In this document: one piece after another, positions 35,920 to 44,900 of the stretch
How positions within the stretch are numbered: the first letter of the stretch is position 1
Layout: each line of letters starts with the position of its first letter
Assembly: GCA_024274785.1 (NCBI GenBank)
Contig: JAJSAM010000042.1
Coordinates: forward strand, 147,103-211,102
DNA length: 64,000 nt
Source: Planctomycetota bacterium
GTDB taxonomy: Bacteria; Planctomycetota; JAJSAM01
Reading direction: 5' to 3'
The notes under the pieces: model-generated
The model's database searches: none
The model's input: only the letters and a program-made list of their open reading frames with translations
Told to the model about the DNA's origin: nothing
Position numbers and translations under genes: made by a program

Positions 35920-36818
35920 GTCGGACCGGAGTCCGGGTGATGCGCGTGCTGGCCGTGCTCCTTCCGCTGACCGGTATCTTCGTCGCCCTGCACTTTCTCG
36001 CTCCCGCGTTGCGCTCCAGCTATCGCGAGGGGACGCTGCCGAACGGCTACAGAAGTGTGCGGATCGATGGACCCTACGAGATCTTCGCTCGCCAGGGCAG
36101 CACCGCCGCGCCGTTGATCGGCCGCGTTCTCGAGAGTTTCCGGAAGGCGCTCTTCCTCCAGTACCGCCATGAACTCCGCCTGGCCGATCGCCGCAACGCG
36201 CGCTTCCAGGTGATCGTCTTCAGCAGCCATGACGACCTCACGGCCTTCGCCAGGGGGCATCTCGGCAGCGATTTCGAGCGAAACGCCGGCTTCTACATCC
36301 CGGATTGGCAGGCCATGGGGATCATCGGCGATCGCCGGCGTGAAGAGATCCTGCGCCCCCTGCTGCACGAGGGAATGCACATGATCCTCGACGTCTTCGT
36401 CGAAGGCGGAGGCCACGACTGGTCCCGCTGGCTCGACGAAGGCCTCGCCACCTATTTCGAAGCGAGCACGGTGGCCCGGAGCGGCCGCGTACGCCTGGGT
36501 GGGTTCGACCCGGCGCACCTGTCTGTTCTGCTCGAAGATCACGCGATGGGGCGGGCCTTGCCGGTGGCGGACCTGCTCACGGCCGGGGGCGGCGAATTCG
36601 AAGGAGAAAAGAACCACTCCTACTACGCCACGTCGGCCCTGCTGGTCCACCTGCTGCTCGAGGGGCGGGCGGGGAAACTGCGCCGGAAGTTCTTCGACTA
36701 TTACGAGATCGAGCGTCGGCCCGGCCCGGTCGCTCCGGGTGCGTTTGCGGAATTCATCGGCGATCCAGCCGACCTCGACCGGATGCTCCGCGTACACCTG
36801 CTCCGCCTGACCGAGTAG
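35916..36818 (+). CDS. Membrane-anchored DUF1570/peptidase MA-like zinc metallopeptidase
   Basis: An N-terminal hydrophobic segment (MRVLAVLLPLTGIFVALHFL) anchors or exports the protein. The zinc motif HEGMH (H151, E152, H155) is followed by WLDEGLATYFE with E175 as the likely third ligand, the gluzincin arrangement of the DUF1570/peptidase MA group. The longest frame starts with a TTG at 35916 overlapping the rhomboid stop; GTG 35937 or ATG 35940 are alternatives. Tight linkage to a rhomboid protease suggests a shared envelope proteolysis role, which is inference. Confidence 0.78.
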   Translation: MSRTGVRVMRVLAVLLPLTGIFVALHFLAPALRSSYREGTLPNGYRSVRIDGPYEIFARQGSTAAPLIGRVLESFRKALFLQYRHELRLADRRNARFQVIVFSSHDDLTAFARGHLGSDFERNAGFYIPDWQAMGIIGDRRREEILRPLLHEGMHMILDVFVEGGGHDWSRWLDEGLATYFEASTVARSGRVRLGGFDPAHLSVLLEDHAMGRALPVADLLTAGGGEFEGEKNHSYYATSALLVHLLLEGRAGKLRRKFFDYYEIERRPGPVAPGAFAEFIGDPADLDRMLRVHLLRLTE

Positions 36819-36968
36819 AGACCGGGTCGGGTGAGCCTGGAATCGCCCGAGCCGCCCGCGCCCGCCTTCCCTGGCGCAAGAGAGCTGCATCAGCCCTGCC
36901 ATGATCTCGGGCTCAAGGCGGCATGAGTGCCATCTGAACGACGCTTCAGGAATCTGATCCGCAAGGGG

Positions 36969-37382
36969 CTACCGCTGCTTCGGATGGAGCTTGATCGTGA
37001 TCTCCCGCTCCTCGTTGCCGCGTAGAGTCACCTCGGCTTTCGTTTCGCTGTACCCGGTCTTGATCGCGCTGAACGTGAAGACATTCTGGACCCAGGTCTT
37101 CAGTTCCCTGGTCTCGCGTTGAGGGTAGGGGAACACGGTGCGTCGTCCGTAGACCTTGACCTCGACGTTGTACATCACCGGAACCACGACCGGGGCTTCG
37201 CCGAGATAGTCGCCGTTGATGCTCACCTCGGCACCGGAAGGATCGGTGCGGACCGTGACCTTAGTGGTGGCCGTCTGGGTGGGGCGGGTTCGCAGGTACT
37301 GCCAGCGGCTCGAGGTACAGCCGGCCGTCAGGAAAAGCAGAACGAGCGCCGGCACGACCCCGAGCCGCAGAAATGTGTTCAT
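36969..37382 (-). CDS. PEGA-domain lipoprotein
   Basis: The 137-residue product has a lipobox (LLFLTAGCTSS, modified cysteine at about residue 22) and a single PEGA-type beta domain: VTVRTDPSGAEVSINGDYLGEAPV. The C-terminal part (FSAIKTGYSETKAEVTLRGN) repeats the pattern. PEGA domains occur in surface-layer and secreted proteins and probably bind cell-wall or protein partners. It overlaps the maeB stop by one base, so it is probably co-transcribed with maeB, which is an odd pairing. Confidence 0.85.
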   Translation of the reverse strand: MNTFLRLGVVPALVLLFLTAGCTSSRWQYLRTRPTQTATTKVTVRTDPSGAEVSINGDYLGEAPVVVPVMYNVEVKVYGRRTVFPYPQRETRELKTWVQNVFTFSAIKTGYSETKAEVTLRGNEEREITIKLHPKQR

Positions 37383-39700
37383 CAGTCCGCCTTTTCGCTG
37401 CGCTCCACCACCTGCTGTCGAATGGCCTCTTCCTTCCTGAGCTCCGGTGCCCGGGAAGCGGCGATCGCTGTAATGGCGGAGATGTTTACGATCTGGTCCA
37501 CGGTCGACCAGTGGTTCAACACGGAGACCGGCTTTCGGACTCCCATGATGATCGGGCCGATGATCTCGGCCTTGGCCAACCTCTCCATGAGTTTGTACGC
37601 GATGTTGGCGGAGTTCAAGTTCGGGAACACGAGCACATTCGCGTTGCCCTTCAGAATGGAATTCGGGAAGGAGCGCTCGACCATCTCCGGGTTCAGGGCC
37701 GCGTCGGCCTGGATCTCCCCCTCGATGGAGAGAGTGGGGTCGAGTGCGCGAGCCATCTCGGTGGCCTTTCGGACCTTCTCGGTGAAGGGGTGGCGCGTGG
37801 AGCCGAAGGTGGAAAAGGAGAGCATCGCGATGCGGGGTTCGGTGTCGAAGTAAGTGCGCACCGTCTTTCCGGCCAGCAGGGCGATCTCGGCGAGGTCTTC
37901 CGCATTGGGGTCGATGTTGACCGTGGCATCGGCGAAGAACAGTGTCCGGTCCTGGAAGACGATCACGTACATGCCCGAGACCTTCTTGACACCTTCTTTG
38001 CGGCGCAGGATGCCGAGGGATGGGCCCAACGTCTCAGCGTACGTCCGGTTCAGTCCGCACACGATACCGTCCGCCTCGTCGAGGTAGACCCTCATGACGG
38101 AGTTGATCAGGGGAGACTTCGCCTGGGAGAGAGCTTCGTGGGGGAGCATGCCCTTGCGGGCCCTCAACTCGTAGAGCCTCTTCGCGATGCGCTCGGCGTC
38201 CTCGCGGGGATTGACGAACTCCGCGCCTTCCAACTCGAGGCCCAGGTCGGCCGCCTGCGCCCGGATCCGCTCGGGATTGCCGACCAGCAACGGACGGGCG
38301 ATCCGGTCGTCGAGGAGGACCTGGGCGGCGCGGATGATGTTTCGCTCCTCGCCCTCGGGGAAGATGATCTTCTTCTCGGCCTGGCGGGCCTTGCGCACGA
38401 CGCGGCGAACCACGTTGCGGGAAGGACCGTAGATGCGCTCGAGGTTTTCGCGATACTCGTCCCAGTCGGAAATCTGGATGCGGGCGACTCCGGTTTCGAC
38501 CGCCGTGCGGGCGACCGCCGGAGCCTCCCAGATCAGGACCCTCGGGTCGATCGGCTTCGGAATGATGTAGTCCGGGCCGAAGCGGATATCCTCGCCACCG
38601 TAGGCCTTCCGTACGTTATCAGGCACATCCTGCTTCGCCAGCTTCGCGAGAGCTCGCGAGGCCGCCAGCTTCATCTCCGTGTTGATGGCCCTGGCGCGGA
38701 CATCGAGAGCGCCGCGGAAGATGAAGGGGAAACCGAGGACGTTGTTCACCTGGTTCGGGTAGTCGGAACGGCCGGTGGCCATGATCACATCGGAACGTGC
38801 ATCCTTGGCGTCGTAGTAGGTGATCTCCGGGTCCGGGTTGGCCATGGCGAAAATGATGGGGGAGTCCGCCATCGACCGGACGTGGTCCTTGTTCAGGAGG
38901 TTGCCCACGGACAGCCCCATGAAGACATCGGCACCCTTCATGGCGTCTTCGAGAGTGCGCGCGTCCGTATCCGATGCCCAGCGTTCCTTCCACTGGTTCA
39001 TGTGCTGATCGCGGCCCTTGTAGATCACGCCGGCACGGTCCAGCATCACGATGTTCTCTCTGCGTACGCCGACGTTCAGGAAGTGCTCGGCACATCCCAT
39101 CGTGGCGGCCCCGGCGCCCATGAAGACCACCGAGACGTCGGCGATGTCCTTGCCGACGATCTCGAGTGCATTGAGCATGCCGGCGGCGGAGATGATCGCG
39201 GTTCCGTGCTGGTCATCATGGAAGACCGGAATATCGAGCTTCTCCTGCAGCCGGCGCTCGATCTCGAAACACTCGGGTGCCTTGATGTCCTCGAGGTTGA
39301 TGCCACCAAACGTCGGGGCGATCAGCTCCACACACCGGATGATCTCCTCCGGATCGAGAGTATCGACTTCGATGTCGAACACGTCGACATCCGCAAATCG
39401 CTTGAACAGGACGCCCTTGCCTTCCATCACCGGTTTGCCGGCCAGCGCCCCGATGGAGCCCAGTCCGAGGACCGCGGTGCCATTGCTGATCACCGCGACC
39501 AGGTTGCCCTTGGATGTGTAGTTGTAGGCGTCGTCCGGGTTCTTCTCGATCTCCAGGCAGGGGACGGCGACCCCCGGCGAGTAGGCGAGGGAGAGGTCGC
39601 GCTGGGTGAAGCAGGGCTTGGTGGGTACGACCTCGATCTTCCCCGGCTTGCCCTTGCTGTGGTAATCGAGAGCGTCCTGGTCGCGGATGGTCCTCGGCAT
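37382..39700 (-). CDS. maeB: NADP-dependent malic enzyme fused to a phosphotransacetylase-like domain
   Basis: The ATG at 39700 starts [20 protein letters not shown], matching family N-termini; the longer in-frame start at 39772 adds no conserved residues. The 772-residue protein has the malic-enzyme domain (about 1-430: [46 protein letters not shown]) and a phosphate acetyltransferase-like C-terminal domain (about 440-772: [28 protein letters not shown]). It decarboxylates malate to pyruvate with NADP reduction. The C-terminal domain is usually regulatory, binding acetyl-CoA. Confidence 0.95.
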   Translation of the reverse strand: MPRTIRDQDALDYHSKGKPGKIEVVPTKPCFTQRDLSLAYSPGVAVPCLEIEKNPDDAYNYTSKGNLVAVISNGTAVLGLGSIGALAGKPVMEGKGVLFKRFADVDVFDIEVDTLDPEEIIRCVELIAPTFGGINLEDIKAPECFEIERRLQEKLDIPVFHDDQHGTAIISAAGMLNALEIVGKDIADVSVVFMGAGAATMGCAEHFLNVGVRRENIVMLDRAGVIYKGRDQHMNQWKERWASDTDARTLEDAMKGADVFMGLSVGNLLNKDHVRSMADSPIIFAMANPDPEITYYDAKDARSDVIMATGRSDYPNQVNNVLGFPFIFRGALDVRARAINTEMKLAASRALAKLAKQDVPDNVRKAYGGEDIRFGPDYIIPKPIDPRVLIWEAPAVARTAVETGVARIQISDWDEYRENLERIYGPSRNVVRRVVRKARQAEKKIIFPEGEERNIIRAAQVLLDDRIARPLLVGNPERIRAQAADLGLELEGAEFVNPREDAERIAKRLYELRARKGMLPHEALSQAKSPLINSVMRVYLDEADGIVCGLNRTYAETLGPSLGILRRKEGVKKVSGMYVIVFQDRTLFFADATVNIDPNAEDLAEIALLAGKTVRTYFDTEPRIAMLSFSTFGSTRHPFTEKVRKATEMARALDPTLSIEGEIQADAALNPEMVERSFPNSILKGNANVLVFPNLNSANIAYKLMERLAKAEIIGPIIMGVRKPVSVLNHWSTVDQIVNISAITAIAASRAPELRKEEAIRQQVVERSEKAD

Positions 39701-40085
39701 GGCCTTGTTCTTCCGGGCTCTTCGCGGCCCGGCCTCCAGAATGAGTGTCCTCGGGATGCCGGGGTTTACCACGCAAGGGAGCGGATTCGGCGCGAATTCG
39801 TAAGGTGGGGCAAAGTTCCGTGGGCGTGATTCTCCGACGGATCCACCGACGATGTGGAACGCGCGGAGCCGTGGATTTCAATCGCGATGAGGGGGAGCCG
39901 AAATCGGATCCTCAGCTTGTGGAACTCGAACGAACGATCCGTGGGCTCAACTTTACTTGCGACTCACCTAATCAAGATCTCCTTGCAATAAGAAAAATGT
40001 TGTCCTCCGCTTCGACATCGGTGATATATCCGATACCCTATCCTTTGAAATCAGCACAAGTCGACTGTGGCAGGAGGCCATTCCC
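39701..40085. other. Divergent intergenic region with an AT-rich segment
   Basis: The 385 bases lie between divergent maeB and the H1-like gene. The right third (39945-40060) is notably AT-rich and carries the likely promoter of the H1-like gene. I find no coding frame or riboswitch, and no clear promoter for maeB. Confidence 0.45.
40000..40029 (+). promoter_or_regulatory. Candidate promoter of the H1-like gene
   Basis: TTGTCC (40000-40005) and ATATAT (40024-40029) are 18 bases apart within an AT-rich stretch. The leader would be about 50 bases and holds GGCAGGAGG shortly before the GTG at 40086. Confidence 0.38.
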
Positions 40086-40544
40086 GTGAGTGTCAAGAAC
40101 ATCATAGCCAAGTTTGAACAGGAGAGAGTTGAGATCCAGGCGAAGATTGATGCGCTCAGAGAGCGTGACGCGATCCTGGTATTGATGCTCAAGGAACTGT
40201 CCGCCGCCGGGACGACCGCCGCCCCGAAGAAACCGGCTGCGGCGAGCAAGCCCCGCAAACCGCGCGCCGGGAAGAAGAGCGGCGCCATGACGGTCCGCGA
40301 TGCGATCATGAGCGCGGTCAACGCCGCCCGGGATGCGATCCCCGCGAACGAGATCATCGCCGAGGCCGCCCGGCTGTCCGGCGGAGCGGTCGCCAGTATC
40401 CGCACGCAGATCAATGCGCTGACGCGTGGCGGTGAGCTGACCCAGGTTCCCTACAAAGGCCGCGGCTTCAAGTACAAGGCCGGCAGTGGGGACGCCGCGG
40501 TGAAGCCGAAGGCGAAAGCCAAGGGCAAGGCGAAGAAGCAGTAG
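40086..40544 (+). CDS. Histone H1-like DNA-binding protein with winged-helix core
   Basis: The 152-residue protein has a short coiled coil (KFEQERVEIQAKIDALRERD), a basic Ala/Pro/Lys linker (KPAAASKPRKPRAGKKSG), a winged-helix-like domain (VRDAIMSAVNAARDAIPANE to ELTQVPYKGRGFKYKAG) and a Lys/Ala tail (KPKAKAKGKAKKQ). The basic low-complexity arms resemble bacterial H1/Hc1-like chromatin proteins. The winged domain may read DNA specifically. GTG start. It is probably a nucleoid-associated protein, by inference. A terminator hairpin follows. Confidence 0.72.
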   Translation: MSVKNIIAKFEQERVEIQAKIDALRERDAILVLMLKELSAAGTTAAPKKPAAASKPRKPRAGKKSGAMTVRDAIMSAVNAARDAIPANEIIAEAARLSGGAVASIRTQINALTRGGELTQVPYKGRGFKYKAGSGDAAVKPKAKAKGKAKKQ

Positions 40545-40570
40545 CCAAGGGTACGCGAACAGTCCTGGCA

Positions 40571-40607
40571 GCCCCGGGCGATGGGATTTTCTTGCCCCAT
40601 CCCGGGG
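40571..40607 (+). terminator. Terminator-like hairpin after the H1-like gene
   Basis: GCCCCGGGCGATGGG (40571-40585) pairs with CCCATCCCGGGGC (40595-40607) except for a two-base bulge, with the loop ATTTTCTTG. It sits 27 bases past the stop codon and just before tRNA-Val. Confidence 0.6.
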
Positions 40608-40632
40608 CTGGCCTTACCTTCCGCCTCGCTAT

Positions 40633-40709
40633 GGGCCGTTAGCTCAGTTGGCTAGAGCGCCTGCTCGACACGCAGGAGGTCACTGGTTCAAGTCCAGTAC
40701 GGCCCACCA
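40633..40709 (+). tRNA. tRNA-Val (anticodon GAC)
   Basis: The cloverleaf is complete: acceptor GGGCCGT/ACGGCCC, D arm with GCTC...GAGC, anticodon stem CCTGC/GCAGG, T arm ACTGG-TTCAAGT-CCAGT, discriminator A (40706) and an encoded CCA (40707-40709). The anticodon loop is TCGACAC (40665-40671), giving GAC at 40667-40669. Position 33, almost always U in tRNAs, is C here. The rest of the sequence is well conserved, so the gene is probably functional. Confidence 0.93.
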
Positions 40710-40717
40710 CCTCTCTC

Positions 40718-40979
40718 GCTCGCAGAGCGAGCTTCGGCCGGGACGCGACTTCGTCGTGTCCCGGGTCGGAACCTGCCAGACCACTCCTTCGTCGGGTCTG
40801 GTGGACTCCTCCCGGTGGTCAATTCCTGGGGGTGGAACCCCCAGCCCCCACTGGCCGAAAGTCGCTCCGCTCCTTCGGATCAGATCACTGACGTGATCTG
40901 GGTGACAGGACGCCTCGATTCTCGCTTCGCTCGAATCTCGCCTGTGGCCGGGATGCGCGGGCGGGCGAAGGCGCTTCGC
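40718..40979. repeat. Cluster of seven stem-loops downstream of tRNA-Val
   Basis: A gene-free stretch holds closely packed inverted repeats. Examples are GCTCGC/GCGAGC (40718-40732), a 12-bp stem with a TTC loop (40738-40764), CCAGACC/GGTCTGG (40776-40801), CTGGGGGT/ACCCCCAG (40826-40844), CAGATCAC/GTGATCTG (40881-40900), GATTC/GAATC (40917-40937) and GCGAAG/CTTCGC (40965-40979). Several are perfect. They may be a decayed mobile or REP-like element, tandem terminators or a structured RNA. Confidence 0.6.
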
Positions 40980-41019
40980 TGTTCGCCTGTGGATGCGGAC
41001 GCGGAGGGGCGCTGCTGCG

Positions 41020-41622
41020 CTATGGGCTTTCCTCCTCCAGCAGCGTCACCGCGCCATTCTTCAGCGCATAGTAGGCTGGCACAATCTCGACCTGCCCGCT
41101 CGCGCAGACCTCGCACAGGATCGGAGGGTCGTGGCGGAGCCTCTCGGCCACGCCCTTCGCATTCTCCCGGATCGCATTGTCGATCAGCGGCCCGGCGAGG
41201 TGGGTGGCGCGCTCCACCGCCGGGCGGATCCTGCCGGCCAGTGCTTCGATGTGGCCGCCGCTCTGGCCCTCGACCGTCGCGGCGACCGCTCCGCAACCGG
41301 AGTGGCCGAGGACCATCACCAGGCGGACGCCGAGGTAGACGACCGCGTACTCGATGCTCGCAATCACGGAGTCCCCCTCGACATTACCGGCGACACGGAG
41401 GACGAAGAGGTCTCCCAGGCCCTGATCGAACAGCAGGGTGGGGGAGACGCGGGAGTCACCGCAGGTCAGGATGACGGCATACGGGTTCTGGCCGGCTTCG
41501 AGCTCGGCACGGCGCTCCCCGGTGGCTCGCGGACGGCTGGCCCGGTCGGCGGCGAATCGGGCATTTCCGCGCATCAGGCGCGTGAGCGCCTCCCCCGGGG
41601 CAAGATTCTCCGGTGAAGTCAT
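41020..41622 (-). CDS. can: Beta-class carbonic anhydrase
   Basis: The enzyme interconverts carbon dioxide and bicarbonate. The ATG at 41622, preceded by AGGGGA, starts MTSPENLAPGEALTRL and gives 200 residues; a longer frame only extends upstream over the promoter. Zinc and catalytic residues are all visible: C54, D56 and R58 in LTCGDSRVSP, and H107 and C110 in VLGHSGCGAV. The last helix ALKNGAVTLL matches the family. It is divergent from the orphan membrane-protein gene. Confidence 0.94.
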   Translation of the reverse strand: MTSPENLAPGEALTRLMRGNARFAADRASRPRATGERRAELEAGQNPYAVILTCGDSRVSPTLLFDQGLGDLFVLRVAGNVEGDSVIASIEYAVVYLGVRLVMVLGHSGCGAVAATVEGQSGGHIEALAGRIRPAVERATHLAGPLIDNAIRENAKGVAERLRHDPPILCEVCASGQVEIVPAYYALKNGAVTLLEEESP

Positions 41623-41677
41623 GAATGTCGTCCCCTGCTGAAGTGGGTTTGGAATCCCGTTCAACGGCTGAACACGC

Positions 41678-41706
41678 AATCTAACCCGAGGAGTGCCGGG
41701 AGTGAA
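41678..41706 (-). promoter_or_regulatory. Candidate promoter of the carbonic anhydrase gene
   Basis: On the minus strand TTCACT (41706-41701) and TAGATT (41683-41678) are 17 bases apart. The predicted leader is about 50 bases. The same -35 hexamer, TTCACT, occurs before the GT9 gene. Confidence 0.42.
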
Positions 41707-41786
41707 GTCCGCGGTTCGGTCGATCGTGTTCTTCGAGGGAGCGCGTCGTATCATGACAGCGGCTGCGTTTCTCCGGAGGTGGCAGG

Positions 41787-41921
41787 GTGACCGGACAGGA
41801 TTCTGGGACGGACCGCGGGGACTGGAGCACCTGGCTCGAAGGGAACGGGAGGTCCCCCGCATACGGTCGCAAGCGAGGCGTCTTCCGCAAGGAAGGAGGG
41901 ACCGCGCGGGATGACCACTGA
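41787..41921 (+). CDS. Possible 44-residue leader or small protein upstream of the orphan membrane protein
   Basis: A GTG at 41787 is preceded at seven bases by GGAGG (41775-41779), the best ribosome binding site in this gap. The frame encodes VTGQDSGTDRGDWSTWLEGN and continues with a basic segment (YGRKRGVFRKEG) to a TGA at 919-921 of this kilobase, overlapping the start of the next gene by 11 bases. The overlap would couple the two. The family is unknown. It could also be a chance frame. Confidence 0.35.
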   Translation: MTGQDSGTDRGDWSTWLEGNGRSPAYGRKRGVFRKEGGTARDDH

Positions 41922-44900
41922 GGCCGTCGCGGCCGACCTGAGAGCACTGGACTCGAGCGCCTTCCTGGTGCCCGAGCGGATCGTTCGCAGGGTTATCCGG
42001 CACGAGCGGAAGATCCGGGGAATCGGTTTGCTCGTACCGCATGGGCGCTGCTGCGTCGCCTCCGCTTTGACGGTGACTGAGATGGTGCGCCCCTTCGAAC
42101 TGCGCCTGCCGGACGGTAGCGCGTTTCCGGATCCCTGCCTGCTGATCGGTGAGCCTGAAAGCGAGGGCGCCGAGTTCCTGACGGATGGGCAGTTACGGCG
42201 GGAGGTGGGGCGCCGGTTGTTTCACGCCAGAGTGCACGCGCGATTCCGGGAACTGGCGGTGGGCGGCGTCATCACCGGGCCGCTGGTGTGCAGTTGGATC
42301 GACCGGATCGGCCAGACGCGATTCGACGAGATCCGATCGGTGCTCCGGCACGAGGAAGCAGTGATCCCTCCGGTTTCGCAGGCGGCGGTACTCGAGGAGT
42401 TCGCCGTCTGGTGGCTCGAACTGACCCACTTCGACCCGATGATGCTTCCGGTCTGGTTCCCGGCGCTCGCCGGGCGGCAGGACGTGGCCGAACTTCTCTC
42501 GGAACTGGTGGATGTTCCCCGGCTCCTCGAGGAGACCAGGCTCCCCGGTGCCGAGAGACAACCCGCGGACCTCGATGGACCGGCCCCGCCAAAGTTCGAT
42601 GTGCCGGTCGAGACGGGTGCCATCGGTGACCCCGAGATATCCCGATTGGCCGCTCTTCGCGTATCGCGGCGGGGGAACAACGTCCGGGCGGCGATCCTGT
42701 TCGCCCGGGCCGGTGACCGTGACGCTGCGGCCGGTGAGATCGCGAAAATGGTCGATCGCCTGGGACCGGCACTGGACCTGAGTCCGGAGGAACTCCGGGA
42801 CTGGGGCATTCTGGCGAGGGCGCTGCTGCCGCTCTCTCTTCGGGGAGTCCGGTCGCGCGGCGGGCGAACCCTCTTCGATCTGCAGAAGGTTTCGGTCGAA
42901 CACGAGCGATTGGTGTACGCGGTCGATCTCGTGGAATGGGCGCTGACCTTCGGGCGCCGGCCGGTCCGACGTGCATTGCCATGCGCGCGGGAGACTCTGG
43001 TCCACCGACACCTGCTGCGCGCCGCCCGACGCTATGAACGCATCCATCCCGGGGACCATCGCGGTGCGGAACTGTTCTCATCGGCCCTGAAGACCAGCGA
43101 AGCGAAGGTTCGGGCGCGGCTCGAACCCGGCCTGAAGAAAACCGTCGAGGATGTGGGCCTGGTACCGACCAACCCGCCGGAGGGGGTCGCCCGCGAGAAG
43201 TTGGTCGAGGAACTACTCGACCTCGCGGTGCGGCGAGGCCGCCTGCGCATGGGGGACGTCCGCGATGCCTTCTCCCGGAGTCAGTTGAAACTGCCGGACG
43301 TCCGTCGTCTCGCGGACCTGTGGTTTCACCAGCCGGTCCTGCAGGCCGACCGGCTGCTCAGCGTGCGCCTGGACGGCGTCTACACCCGCGGGGAGTTCTA
43401 CCTGCGGTGGCTGCAGATGCTGAGCTCCCTCGTCATGGGAACCGCGACGGGGCGGTTGCTGACGCTCTGGCTTCTCATTCCCCTGCTCGGGTCCTTTCTC
43501 GCACTCGAAGGAGCGAGCCACCTCCTGACCGCGATCATGTCTCTGTTCGGACACGCCCACTTCGACCTGGCCGGAACCGTTCCCATCATCGGTTTCGCCC
43601 TCGTCATTGTCGGTCTCATCCACTGCGATTCGATGCGGAGCCGGGTGTGGGCGGTGTTCACCTGGATCGGGCGAGGCATCAAGGCGCTGTTCACGGCCCT
43701 GCCGGTGTGGCTCGTCACGCTTCCGCCGGTGGTGCTGATCCTCGAGAGCCGGGCGTTCACGCTGGTCTTCCGGTACCTCTTGAAGCCCACGCTGTACACC
43801 GCGCTGATCTGGGCGATCCTGCAGATCTCATTGCCGGAGCCGGTGGGCGATCGCTGGTATTTCGGATGGCTCTTTCTCGCGGTGAACCTGCTGGCGAACT
43901 CGCCTTTCGGCCGCCGGGCGGAAGAGATCTCGCTCGATTGGATGGTTCGGAACTGGCACTTCCTGCGGGTGCGGATTCTGGCGGGCCTGCTCCGCATGGT
44001 GCTGTCGTTCTTTCGCCGGGTGATGGACCGCATGGACCATGTGCTCTATCGGGTCGACGAGTGGCTGCGATTCCGCACCGGTGAGACCTTCATCAAACTC
44101 TCGATCAAGGCGATCCTCGGAACGATCTGGTTCTTCGCGAGCTACGTGGTGCGACTCTACGTCAACCTCCTGATCGAGCCGCAGGTGAACCCCATCAAGC
44201 ACTTTCCGGTCGTTACGGTCTCCCACAAGATCACGCTACCTCTCTTTCCAACCCTGAAGGGTTTTCTCGTCCGCCCGCTCGAACCCGCGATCGGAAGGGT
44301 CGCCGCGGAGGCCATCGCCGGGACGACGGTCTTTCTGATGCCCGGAGTGTTCGGTTTCCTCGTCTGGGAACTGAAAGAGAACTGGAGGCTTTTCGCGAAG
44401 AATCGGGCCGCGCGATTGAAGCCCGCGGTCATCGGTTCCCACGGTGAAACGCTGCCACGGTTGCTCCGTCCCGGGTTCCATTCGGGGACGGTGCCGAAGC
44501 TGTTTGCGCGGCTTCGACATGCCACCCGCACCGCGCGTGAAACCGGCGACGTCTCCGGACGCAGGCGGGCGCTGACCGGACTTTCGGAGGTCGAGCACGA
44601 GGTGCGCTGCTTCATTGAGCGGGAGTTTTTCGGCGTGCTCCATTCGAGTGCAGCCTTCCGCGACGCAAAGCTGATCCTCACCAGGGTCGACCTCGCCGTG
44701 AACCGGGTCTCCGTTACGGTGGCCGGTTTCTGCTCCGAGCCCGCCGCCTTGACGATCGACTTCGAGGAACAGGCCGGCTGGATCCTGGTGGGACTTCGCG
44801 GGACGGTCTTCCTCGACGCCCTGTCGCCCGTTCAGCGGGTTGATCTCAACAACGCTCTGGCCGGTCTCTACTCGCAAAGCGGCGTTGAACTGATCCGGGA

